Shown: in pieces, positions 7,691-18,759 of the stretch
How positions within the stretch are numbered: the first letter of the stretch is position 1
Layout: the number at the start of each line of letters is the position of its first letter
Assembly (NCBI GenBank): GCA_020439745.1
Contig: JAGQSC010000009.1
Location: 186,001 to 250,000 of the forward strand
Origin: Acidobacteriota bacterium
GTDB taxonomy: Bacteria > Acidobacteriota > Holophagae > Acanthopleuribacterales > Acanthopleuribacteraceae
Direction: 5' to 3'
Length of the DNA stretch: 64,000 nt
The notes under the pieces: model-generated
The model's database searches: none
What the model was told of the DNA's origin: nothing
The model's input: the letters and a program-made list of their open reading frames with translations, nothing else
Position numbers and translations under genes: made by a program

Positions 7691-8374
7691 TCAGCGCACG
7701 AGGGTAATCTGAGTGGGCGATGTCTCCAACACTTGCCACTCACCCTGCGTCCTGGCGATCCCTGTCACCGTAACGGGTACCGCAATACGATCCAAAATCT
7801 CGCGGTTAAGGGGTGTTCCAGCCGGGCCCACCAAAATGTAGGCCTCGTTTCCAACCATCAACATGGGAGGAATACCCCCGCTGATGCAACGAACCGCACA
7901 AGCTTGGTGCCCTCGCTTATCGCCCGGGTTCATGACGCCCAGATAACATTTGCTATCCACAATCTCGCCCACCAACGAGACCCGACGATCGGATGACGGT
8001 ATCGCCTGGAGTTTCCCTTCGCCTGTTCTGGTGCAGGAACGCACTTCGATCATCGTTCTTCCATTGCGGTAAATCAGCGAACCGTTCACTTTGACTTGTT
8101 TGCCGGCCATCGATTGATAGGATTTTTCCAATCCGAATTTGCCTTCGTTCACCAACAGATAATGGGACACGGCAACCGATCCAGGCCTAGAAACCCGCAG
8201 CATAGGTACGGGCTCCCAGACAAGCTCACCCTCAAAATTTTTTGTGATGCCGAACTCAAAGTGCGACTCTTCAAGCGGTTTCATGTGGTAAAGCCACAAC
8301 ATCGCTAGAAGCAGCGAGCAGACAAGCGACACCCAAACAAATAGAGACACGGCCTTCTTGTGGCGACTCGGCAT
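7691..8374 (-). CDS. Membrane-anchored cysteine-containing protein of the Rieske operon
   Basis: A 227-residue protein I cannot name. One TM helix (about 8-30) is followed by a mostly beta extracytoplasmic part. A first OB-like segment is GKQVKVNGSLIYRNGRTMIEV. A second domain runs VSLVGEIVDSKCYLGVM ... HQACAVRCISGGIPPML ... YILVGPAG ... VTVTGIARTQGEWQVLE, with three close cysteines and a histidine that could bind a metal. It directly follows the ferric-reductase/Rieske gene. The ATG at 8374 gives a normal anchor start. An in-frame GTG at 8407 overlaps the upstream stop (GTGA) and is the alternative. The role is probably as a partner of the Rieske protein (context only). Confidence 0.55.
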   Translation of the reverse strand: MPSRHKKAVSLFVWVSLVCSLLLAMLWLYHMKPLEESHFEFGITKNFEGELVWEPVPMLRVSRPGSVAVSHYLLVNEGKFGLEKSYQSMAGKQVKVNGSLIYRNGRTMIEVRSCTRTGEGKLQAIPSSDRRVSLVGEIVDSKCYLGVMNPGDKRGHQACAVRCISGGIPPMLMVGNEAYILVGPAGTPLNREILDRIAVPVTVTGIARTQGEWQVLETSPTQITLVR

Positions 8375-8403
8375 GCTGCCACCATAGCCCACATAAAAAT
8401 CAC

Positions 8404-9447
8404 TCACTTGGGCACCTCCGTGGGCGGCACTTGAGTGCCGGGCGGCAGTGGCTCCGCCTGAACAAACACGATGTCCCCTTCCAGCTTGGTACGAAATGTA
8501 GGGATCTTTTCGGTGAAAGGAGGAGGAGATTGACCCGAATCGGGCAAATACTGGTAGCCATGCCAGGGACAGGTGATGCACCCATCGATGATTTTGCCCT
8601 CGCCAAGGGGGCCGTTTTGATGTTGGCACACATTAGATACTGCACTGATTTTGCCGTCGTATCGAAAGACCGCGATTCGCTCACCGTGGCCGCAAACCAA
8701 CACCGCGCGATCCTCCGGGATATCTGACCATTTTCCACACGAAATCCAGGCGTTGTGCGTTTGGATGACGTCCAAACGGTGTTCCTTTCTGGCAGCGATC
8801 AAATGGATGGAAGTCAACCACACAGCGCCAAGTACGAGACTACCGAACCACAGAGGATGGGTTTCCACTTGCAAGATCCCGAAGACCACGTGTCCGACCA
8901 AGCATACATAAGCGACATAAACCAGGCTATGGAGCGTTTTCCACATGGGGGCTGTCAAATTGGCAAGCCAAAAATCGTGGCTCGTCGCAGCCATGGCGAA
9001 CAGGATCAACAAGGCCAATGCTCCCAGTGGCTGGAACGGAACCCACCCCTGATGCAGATAGGGCAATTCGCTGGTAAAGAGGCTGGCCAAAATGCCCATA
9101 TCGCCCAAGGCATGGAACTGGACAAGACTCATTGTGCCGTGGACGGCAGCCACTGTGAACATGATCACACCGAGATGGCGACGGTTATACAGCAGCGGCA
9201 AGAATCGATCACTGATCCGGCACAGGGGACCAATACTCAAGATCACGTGCAGCAGGATAAGTGCAGCTGTTCCAAATGCCCTGATTATCGCTGTTTCTAT
9301 TGTGATATGAGGGAACCAAGTAAATGCCAATCCCAAGAAAACAGCTAGGTAGGTTATGAGACCTGAAAGTACCACCATATCGTAGCGTTTCTTTTGTGGG
9401 TTCCACCCCACCGCTTGATAGCCCAGACTCAAGGGACACCTTCCCAT
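8404..9447 (-). CDS. Ferric-reductase-like transmembrane protein fused to a Rieske [2Fe-2S] domain
   Basis: A 347-residue fusion. Residues about 25-220 form six TM helices of the ferric reductase-like/cytochrome b type, with candidate haem histidines His67, His103, His173 and His186 and the family-like NRRHLGV turn. Residues about 230-330 form a Rieske domain with both ligand boxes intact: Cys274-x-His276 and Cys293-x2-His296 (CQH ... CPWHGYQY). Such a fusion could move electrons between a quinone or haem pair and an external acceptor through the 2Fe-2S cluster. The side of the membrane on which the Rieske domain sits is not certain. It overlaps the upstream 131-aa gene by 19 nt and is coupled to the downstream anchored protein. 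The donor and acceptor are unknown. Confidence 0.75.
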   Translation of the reverse strand: MGRCPLSLGYQAVGWNPQKKRYDMVVLSGLITYLAVFLGLAFTWFPHITIETAIIRAFGTAALILLHVILSIGPLCRISDRFLPLLYNRRHLGVIMFTVAAVHGTMSLVQFHALGDMGILASLFTSELPYLHQGWVPFQPLGALALLILFAMAATSHDFWLANLTAPMWKTLHSLVYVAYVCLVGHVVFGILQVETHPLWFGSLVLGAVWLTSIHLIAARKEHRLDVIQTHNAWISCGKWSDIPEDRAVLVCGHGERIAVFRYDGKISAVSNVCQHQNGPLGEGKIIDGCITCPWHGYQYLPDSGQSPPPFTEKIPTFRTKLEGDIVFVQAEPLPPGTQVPPTEVPK

Positions 9448-9824
9448 CGAGATTGATAGATGATTTCGCTGTCAGTCAGACTGTAAACAATCAGGAATCC
9501 TGGCTCCATAGGCGGTATTTCAGCCTTGTCGGCCACGTAGGCGCACAGAAAAATGGCGTCTTGAGGGAGCGCATGCCCACGGGGTTCGTGAGGCGACCAA
9601 TAGACCAAGGGATCCGAAGGAACCCGGTGCGAAATGAACAGGTAGATACGACCGTTGTTCGAATAGATATGGCCAAAATCAAATGGAACGATTGGCACTC
9701 CCACACGCTCTTCAGTGCCCAAAAACGACGTTCGCGATTCGAAACCCACGAAAAAGATTAGGGGCAAGAGGCAGACCCACAAGACCACAAACGCACCATG
9801 GCGCTTTCGTGCGCTGCGAATCAA
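9429..9824 (-). CDS. Small membrane-anchored protein of the Rieske operon
   Basis: A 131-residue protein of unknown family. It has one hydrophobic segment (about 10-28, VVLWVCLLPLIFFVGF) followed by a soluble part without cysteines in pairs or a known motif (e.g. NNGRIYLFISHRVPSDPLVYW). It sits between the 79-aa membrane protein (ATGA overlap at 9821-9824) and the ferric-reductase/Rieske fusion (19-nt overlap). Tight coupling suggests it belongs to the same complex. No function is claimed. Confidence 0.6.
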   Translation of the reverse strand: MIRSARKRHGAFVVLWVCLLPLIFFVGFESRTSFLGTEERVGVPIVPFDFGHIYSNNGRIYLFISHRVPSDPLVYWSPHEPRGHALPQDAIFLCAYVADKAEIPPMEPGFLIVYSLTDSEIIYQSRWEGVP

Positions 9825-10060
9825 AATGACCTACGATGAGCGTTTTGCTCAATGGGTGGGGGTATTTTTCGCCACCAACGATAAGCCAGCAACGGCCAAA
9901 AAAGAACACAACCTGGAGAAATCATCAGGCGGAATCCCCAGCTTCCAGCCGCAGCGGATGGATCGATTTTCTGCACACCTTTAAACAGAAAGGGCGTAGT
10001 AAATACCACGCCCAACGCAGTGTAGATCCAAATAATACGTTCCAACCAAATGGCTATCAT
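9821..10060 (-). CDS. 79-aa two-TM membrane protein
   Basis: A 79-residue protein with two hydrophobic stretches (about 4-26 and 42-62) joined by KGVQKIDPSAAAGSWGFRL, and a basic C-terminal tail (RWWRKIPPP). The KIDPxAxxxSWGFR loop looks like a conserved family signature, but I do not know a named family. Its start shares one base with the stop of the metallopeptidase gene (TAATG) and its end overlaps the next gene by 4 nt, so it is part of the Rieske operon. Possibly a small subunit or assembly factor. Confidence 0.6.
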   Translation of the reverse strand: MIAIWLERIIWIYTALGVVFTTPFLFKGVQKIDPSAAAGSWGFRLMISPGCVLFWPLLAYRWWRKIPPPIEQNAHRRSF

Positions 10061-10818
10061 TACTTGATGTAAGCCTCCATGATGCGCAGCCAGGCATCGG
10101 AAAAGCGCCTGAATTCACCGGGGCACTGGGCTGCCCGACCCTCGGGTAGGTCTTCGCCCACGAATTCCCAGTAGACTTCTGGATTGCTGCCAAAAACCCA
10201 GCAAATCAGGTTGTAGAAACGGGCGGGATTGAGCGAATGTTGGCTGACAAAAGGTATGTCGGCATACGATTCAGTATTTTCCTCATCTTTACCCGCCTGA
10301 TGTAAGAAAAACAGTGCGGCGTCAATGACTATTTGAGCGGTCTCCGGATTGGCATCAAGCAAGAACAACGTTGCCGAGAGCTGGTCCACAGCATCCTCTT
10401 GCCTCCCTGTGACCGGCAAATCCAACACATCCACCAAGGCATGACCCAACTCGTGATGCATGATGAATGTATAGGCGCCCATAGCCGCCTCATAGACTAC
10501 CGCTTCATCATCGTACATTTGTGCGAATGCACCGATCAGGTAGTCCAACATTTCCATGCACAAGACTATTGTTTTGGTCTCAGGGTTGTAAAACGCGTTG
10601 ACTTGCCCGCATTCACCGAATCCCACGGACACGTTATAGGGCAAAGCGATCAAGTTATTCCATTCATAAGTGATGGCTTCAAGATACTCGGCCTCATGGA
10701 GCATATTGGCCATCTCTCCGTAGTATTCCATCTTCCAGCGCACCACCACGAAGTCGCCCCTGTCTTGTAACACCGGTAAGGTAACTCCCATCACCAAGAG
10801 ACATATACTGCTAAGCAT
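10060..10818 (-). CDS. DUF4344-type putative exported metallopeptidase
   Basis: A 252-residue protein with an N-terminal signal-like segment (MLSSICLLVMGVTLP). A zinc-peptidase motif HHELGHALVD lies at 121-130: His122 and His126 as ligands, Glu123 as base, and acidic residues near 142-146 (EDAVDQ) as possible third ligand. The segment NAFYNPETKTIVLC ahead of it (about 74-87), and FYNLICWVFG late in the chain, resemble DUF4344 proteins. The substrate is unknown. It is the first gene of the six-gene operon running down to the ROK kinase, with a GGAGG Shine-Dalgarno. Whether it matures one of the operon's membrane proteins is open. Confidence 0.7.
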   Translation of the reverse strand: MLSSICLLVMGVTLPVLQDRGDFVVVRWKMEYYGEMANMLHEAEYLEAITYEWNNLIALPYNVSVGFGECGQVNAFYNPETKTIVLCMEMLDYLIGAFAQMYDDEAVVYEAAMGAYTFIMHHELGHALVDVLDLPVTGRQEDAVDQLSATLFLLDANPETAQIVIDAALFFLHQAGKDEENTESYADIPFVSQHSLNPARFYNLICWVFGSNPEVYWEFVGEDLPEGRAAQCPGEFRRFSDAWLRIMEAYIK

Positions 10819-10959
10819 TCACAGCCTCCATAACACCTTGTACAAGAATGGGTTCTGGATCCCATCGTCACTCAAAAAGGAGTTTGCGTCAAGGTGTTCA
10901 ACGTCTCCATGGAACATTGCCAAGAGCCCTCTTATCTCGTTCGTGGGACCGGCGTCAGA

Positions 10960-10988
10960 TTGACGAATGGCCGATGGACCTTTAGAAT
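10960..10988 (+). promoter_or_regulatory. sigma70-type promoter of the kds-pyrG operon
   Basis: TTGACG (10960-10965), 17-nt spacer, TAGAAT (10983-10988), five of six consensus bases in each box. The transcript would start near 10995, 24 nt before the kdsB ATG, with GGAGGG between them. Otherwise 10819-11018 holds no gene. Confidence 0.65.
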
Positions 10989-11018
10989 ACAGTTTTACCC
11001 CCGGAGGGTCCGCCAAAC

Positions 11019-14228
<3,210 letters not shown>

Positions 14229-14232
<4 letters not shown>

Positions 14233-15185
14233 GCCTGGAACGTGCCAAACGAGTTTTGAAGGTGGAGGCCGATGCCATCGCTGCACTGTCAGAGCGGTTA
14301 GATGAACGATTCGACCAAATGATCGATCTGATCCAAGAGACAAAAGGACGGGTAATCCTCACGGGTATGGGAAAGAGCGGCATCGTGTGTCGAAAGATAG
14401 CCGCCACCTTTGCCAGCACCGGAACCCCTGCTTTTTTTCTTCATCCTGCCGAAGCCATCCATGGGGACTTGGGCATGATCGTATCGGGCGATACGGTGAT
14501 TGCCATCTCCAATTCTGGCGAAACGCAGGAATTGGTTCGCTTGGTCGAATACATCAAACGTCAAGGTGCGTGTCTGGTGGCTATCATCGGCAAAATGGAC
14601 AGTACCTTGGGTCGTTATTCCGATTTTGCTTTTTGTTTTGAGATTGACGAAGAAGGCTGCCCGATCGGTTTGGCACCTATGGCTTCCACGACGACCACTC
14701 TAGCCATTGGCGATGCGATTGCTGCAGCACTGATGGAACGCAATGGATTCACACCACAAGATTTTGCTCGTTTCCATCCGGGCGGTAAGTTGGGAGCCCG
14801 CCTGTTGACGGTTGCGGAAGTCATGCATACGGGTACCGATCTCCCGCTCGTGGATGAAGAAACCCCACTCAGTCAGGCACTGATTGAGATGAGCCAAAAG
14901 CGACTGGGCATGACAGGTGTCCAATTGCGGAATGGTGATCTTGGATTAATCTCTGATGGTGATGTACGACGACTCCTGCAACAACACGGTTCGGATGCAC
15001 TACAGCAATCTTCCGGCTCCCTGTGTACACGCCACCCCAAAACCATTGGATCAACGAGTTTGGCGGTTGAAGCCTTAAATCTGATGGAACAAAACCACAT
15101 CACGGCCTTAATTGTCGCTGACGAGCCGGGTCAATACCTGGGCGTGATACACCTTCACGATCTGTGGAAAACCCAGATGATCTAA
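14229..15185 (+). CDS. kdsD: Arabinose-5-phosphate isomerase
   Basis: A 318-residue enzyme converting ribulose 5-phosphate to arabinose 5-phosphate, the KdsA substrate. It has an N-terminal SIS domain (about 40-170) with VILTGMGKSGIVCRKIAATFASTGTPAFFLHPAEA, SNSGETQELV and APMASTTTTLAIGDA. Two CBS domains follow (about 205-260 and 268-318). The order kdsB-pyrG-kdsA-kdsD leaves only the Kdo-8-phosphate phosphatase (kdsC), which often follows, missing from this operon. The gene converges with the DUF3179 gene, overlapping it by 4 nt. Confidence 0.93.
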
Positions 15186-16468
15186 GGTTGGTAGGGTATT
15201 TCCGGCATAAATGCGCGACGCGCAAACTCGTAGGCAAAGTGGCCTGGTACTCTTTGCAACATCGATCCGCTAACATCTTTGGGAAAGTCCATATCCAAAG
15301 CAGCGCTGCCTTTCTCCGATTCCAACCACCAGCTACCGTCCTTACGTGTCACCACATTGCCAGTCAACTCATAAACCCTTACCGAATAATTGTCTGGGTC
15401 CGTCAATAAAAGGACATCAGATTGCCCGACATGATCTACAAATACCGGGTTCTTGACAAGGAAATTCAAGCTGTACGCCTTTTGAGCGCCTGGCTTACGA
15501 AGCATCCAGACCCAATCCTTCTGGCCCTTGTTGTCGCCAGCATTCCAAACCGGAAACATGAGTTTGGGGCTTGAGAAATAGGCTCCATAGGCAGCACCTG
15601 GCTCGTAGTTCCTTTCGTATCCTGTATCAAGGGATAGCACCTGCGTGTTCGGATAACGCGAACGCCAGTCTTCCCAAGTCGTCCGTTCCACCGGCAACAC
15701 ATCCAGCTTTAATCCGTCATCCACTAATGGTCCAAACACGGGTTCGCCTGAAAACTGATGCCAAAGCGTATTCGTTTGGTGATCGTACATGAGTTTGTTG
15801 GATCGATACAAAAGACCTGATGAACCGAACGTCCAAAGACGACCCCCAGCCCTACTTGAATAGGCAATCGCCGATCCACACAAGGTGCAATACGCCAATG
15901 CAAAACGACGTGAACCCAATGTGTCATTGGCCATTTCATGCCAATCCATGATGCGAAGTGGATATGCTTTGGCCTCGCCTTGCCATGCCAAACCAAACAC
16001 CCATTCGTCCGCCTCAAGATAAGTGGCTTCCAATGCTGTAACGTGTTTCGGGTCAATCAACGCCGGAATCCCATCTTTCACCACCCCGCCCCACACGATT
16101 TCCTCCAAGCGAATGGTGGTGGGCTGAGGTTTTGAGAAAAACGCAGCCAGTCGTGAATCTATGGAGCTGAACAATTGGTAACGCAGACGCAAATATCCAG
16201 CGTTAGCCACAATGGATGGATTCGCACCCAAATAGGCCACCCAATCCAAATAGTCTCCACGACTTTCTCCGGTGAGATTGGAAACCAGAGAGCCAATGGC
16301 GTCTTGTGAGTCTGGACAAAATAACATCAATTCAATCAATGACGGGACGTAAGCGAGGTCCTCACTAGACGATACGCGAAGCATGGCTCTTCGCTGAGCG
16401 GCTATGTCAGCACTGCAAAGATCCAACAACCAGTCGGTTTGCAAGACAAGCACAAAACAAATCATCAT
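15182..16468 (-). CDS. DUF3179 domain-containing protein
   Basis: A 428-residue protein with a short hydrophobic N-terminus (MMICFVLVLQ). Residues about 125-410 match the DUF3179 family: VKDGIPALIDPKHVTA, EWVFGLAWQGEAKAYPLRIMDWHEM, FALAYCTLCGSAIAYS (paired cysteines), TFGSSGLLYRSNKLMYDHQTNTLW and FSGEPVFGP. The family is widespread and uncharacterised; the CTLCGS segment and conserved histidines hint at a metal or redox site. No operon partner is tight: the DUF1444 gene ends 52 nt upstream. Cellular location is probably the cell envelope. Confidence 0.75.
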   Translation of the reverse strand: MMICFVLVLQTDWLLDLCSADIAAQRRAMLRVSSSEDLAYVPSLIELMLFCPDSQDAIGSLVSNLTGESRGDYLDWVAYLGANPSIVANAGYLRLRYQLFSSIDSRLAAFFSKPQPTTIRLEEIVWGGVVKDGIPALIDPKHVTALEATYLEADEWVFGLAWQGEAKAYPLRIMDWHEMANDTLGSRRFALAYCTLCGSAIAYSSRAGGRLWTFGSSGLLYRSNKLMYDHQTNTLWHQFSGEPVFGPLVDDGLKLDVLPVERTTWEDWRSRYPNTQVLSLDTGYERNYEPGAAYGAYFSSPKLMFPVWNAGDNKGQKDWVWMLRKPGAQKAYSLNFLVKNPVFVDHVGQSDVLLLTDPDNYSVRVYELTGNVVTRKDGSWWLESEKGSAALDMDFPKDVSGSMLQRVPGHFAYEFARRAFMPEIPYQP

Positions 16469-16520
16469 GACAATACCCGATGAAACATAGTCACGATCGA
16501 CAGAAGCGGTTCATTTGACT

Positions 16521-17672
16521 TCAGGTCTTCTTCCCTTCCTGTGACTGAAATGGTTGCATACGCTTGATCTCAGGGTGGCTTGGAAATCGATGCGCCTCAT
16601 ATCTAGGTGGATAGGAGCTGGTTTTTTTCAATTGGTGGCTCATGACCGCAGAAAACGACGCCCACGTAACCGTAGCCAAGGCGGACGTCTCCTTGGAATG
16701 GTTGGGATCGATGAGCACCACCACATCAGCTCGTGGCAGGTGAGCCGACATGCCCTTAGTGAGCGCAGTAAACGCACACATCTCACCCCCTTCATTTTCC
16801 ATCACATCATAAGAGGCATAGTGCGTATCCGATTCCTCCAGCTGATGGAGGTCCTGCTGGTCGGAATAGAGCGCCACCATTTCCGAATACACCCGACGCA
16901 AATAACGCAGGCGAAGGCCAGGATTTGGATCCCATGGACGCACGCCCCCTTCAAACACAAACGGAATCATGGTGATCGGGCCCACCAGTTGCAGGGAATC
17001 CACTATTTCAAATGCGCGTTCCAAGGCGTTTGGAATAGCCGAGTCTGCGACGATGAGCGTATTCCGATCTGGAATGAAGACCACCCGCTGACCCGTCACC
17101 GGCACCTGATCCATGTAGTCCTCGAGCAATACCCTGGAGGAATCGTAGTCGTCCCCACAGTTAGACTGAAATAGCCCCTCTGCCAATTGGTTCCAGGACC
17201 CTTGAGTTGCACGCTCCAAGTTGAGATGAGCCATCTTGAAGGCTTCCTTGGGAGGAATTCCAGCTTGCTCCAGCGTCTTTTTAGAAAGGCTTTGCATAGT
17301 TTTCTCGCGATCCACCATGAGAATCTCGATGAGTGAATCGCTGAGCTTACGGTATACAAAGTCAGCTTCTTCCACATGCGCACGCAGTGTATCCAACAGA
17401 AATGCATTCCGAACACAGGGTCGAATGGCATCCAGGTAGGATTCGAATGGTTCCTCCTGTATGGCTGATTGAGTGCCTAGAGCCTCCAAAAACTGGGTCA
17501 GGATTTTCTTGCGACTCCAAAAGGAGGACGTCTTGTACAGAATCTGGGCATTCTGCAAATTGATCAAAGCCCCATTTTTGTGCGTCAACTGCATATCACG
17601 ACTGATGGTCCACGCTCCGGGCTCGACGCGGTTGACTATGTTGCAGCACATCCTGGTGAAGCGAGCACTCAT
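16521..17672 (-). CDS. DUF1444-like protein
   Basis: A 383-residue soluble protein. The order GIPPKEAFKMAHLNLERAT (about 147-165), SRVLLEDYMDQVPVTGQRVVFIPDRNTLIVAD (about 187-218), followed by a helical segment, resembles DUF1444/YtpQ proteins, whose biochemical role is unknown. No signal peptide or membrane segment is seen. I chose the start at ATG 17672 because AGGAG lies 5 nt upstream; in-frame ATG 17675 and GTG 17678 are alternatives. The gene runs in the same direction as the DUF3179 gene, 52 nt upstream of it. Confidence 0.55.
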   Translation of the reverse strand: MSARFTRMCCNIVNRVEPGAWTISRDMQLTHKNGALINLQNAQILYKTSSFWSRKKILTQFLEALGTQSAIQEEPFESYLDAIRPCVRNAFLLDTLRAHVEEADFVYRKLSDSLIEILMVDREKTMQSLSKKTLEQAGIPPKEAFKMAHLNLERATQGSWNQLAEGLFQSNCGDDYDSSRVLLEDYMDQVPVTGQRVVFIPDRNTLIVADSAIPNALERAFEIVDSLQLVGPITMIPFVFEGGVRPWDPNPGLRLRYLRRVYSEMVALYSDQQDLHQLEESDTHYASYDVMENEGGEMCAFTALTKGMSAHLPRADVVVLIDPNHSKETSALATVTWASFSAVMSHQLKKTSSYPPRYEAHRFPSHPEIKRMQPFQSQEGKKT

Positions 17673-17752
17673 CATCACTCCTAAACGAAAGCCATTCTAG
17701 CGGAGATCTGAGAAATAAACCGGGTCTCGGTTTAGAATCACCATCGGGTCGA

Positions 17753-18493
17753 TTAGTCGTCCAGACCTAGGTCGTCCAACGAGGGCTCGTGCCCGTACGC
17801 CTGATCGTATGGCCTGCCGGTTTGGTTGGAAATGTTTTGCGGTGCCAATCGCCGCATGAATAGGTCCACCAAGGTTGTCCCGGAGAGAATCGTTGCTTCT
17901 TGAAGTGCGGTGGCAAACCCAAACATGTTCACATCTCGCTCGCGGATACTGCTACCATACTCCAGCACCTCTCCTTGCCGACCAAACAACCCACCCTTCA
18001 GTCGAACGGAACACACACTGATGGTAGTGGTGCTCGGCATACCGTTTTGGTTGGTAAACCCACTGGGTTGCGTACGATTATTCTTCCCTATATCCCACCG
18101 AGTTACGATCAGAAACTGGTCTATGTTTTGATGCAGTGAATTGAGTTCTGCGCCGATCGCATGAGTGTCAAACCGGCCTTCTTGTAACGCCGAGGCCAGT
18201 CTCATGGCCACATCTTCATCGACCATGATGAATTCAGCAGGTACGAATTGGGTCATGTGCTGGGTCACGATTTGACCGATGGCCTCGCAATAACCCGCGC
18301 GATCACCATAGGCATCTTCAAAGCTGTTCTTGTACCCATCACGGTGGCCCTGATCCAACACAATCACGCCGACTTTCTGGGCCACTGGATATGATCCTTT
18401 CGACTTCAGGTGATGAGCATAGATTGGAGGTGGCAGAACCACGCACGAATTCGTCAATCCGATCATGGCCACCAATAGCACGTATTTCTTCAC
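17753..18493 (-). CDS. Lipoprotein of unknown function
   Basis: A 246-residue protein with a lipoprotein signal peptide: MKKYVLLVAMIGLTNSC, lipobox LTNSC with Cys17 as the lipidated residue. The mature part contains a folded domain with VGVIVLDQGHRDGYKNSF and a later segment FLIVTRWDIGKNNRTQPSGF, and an acidic C-terminus (SLDDLGLDD). I recognise no family. It is probably anchored in the outer membrane facing the periplasm. It is a single gene, divergent from the cytochrome gene at 18760. Confidence 0.6.
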   Translation of the reverse strand: MKKYVLLVAMIGLTNSCVVLPPPIYAHHLKSKGSYPVAQKVGVIVLDQGHRDGYKNSFEDAYGDRAGYCEAIGQIVTQHMTQFVPAEFIMVDEDVAMRLASALQEGRFDTHAIGAELNSLHQNIDQFLIVTRWDIGKNNRTQPSGFTNQNGMPSTTTISVCSVRLKGGLFGRQGEVLEYGSSIRERDVNMFGFATALQEATILSGTTLVDLFMRRLAPQNISNQTGRPYDQAYGHEPSLDDLGLDD

Positions 18494-18724
18494 TCAATTC
18501 TCCCTGACCCAGAAAATCATTCACTGAAAAGCCTAAACACCCATGAGGCCGTTAAGGAGTCCCCTTTGTCGAGGCCCAGATTAGTGCAATCTCTCATTAA
18601 TCAGCAATCGCTGTTTCGCTCATCTGGCCTGCCGGATGCTTGTTCACGCAGCGATGAGTCGATGAGCTTGCGCCCAAACCTGTAAACATTTTGACCCCCC
18701 ATCGGGTAAACCACATCGATGCAC

Positions 18725-18730
18725 TATAAT
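18725..18730 (+). promoter_or_regulatory. -10 element of the cytochrome-CRTAC1 operon
   Basis: A perfect TATAAT at 18725-18730. The nearest -35-like TTGACC (18691-18696) is 28 nt away, too far for a normal spacer, so an activator may be needed. The transcript would start near 18737. AGGAG lies 6-7 nt before the ATG at 18760. The rest of 18494-18724 contains nothing I can name. Confidence 0.4.
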
Positions 18731-18759
18731 GGCGCGCAGTCTGTTAGGCAGGAGTCGAC

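Noticed and set aside
10819-11016. Minus-strand 65-codon open frame upstream of the DUF4344 gene
   Set aside because: It overlaps the kdsB promoter and has no recognisable protein pattern.
18690-18730. TTGACC plus TATAAT before the cytochrome gene as a full sigma70 promoter
   Set aside because: The spacer is 28 nt, far from the usual 17, so only the -10 box is listed.
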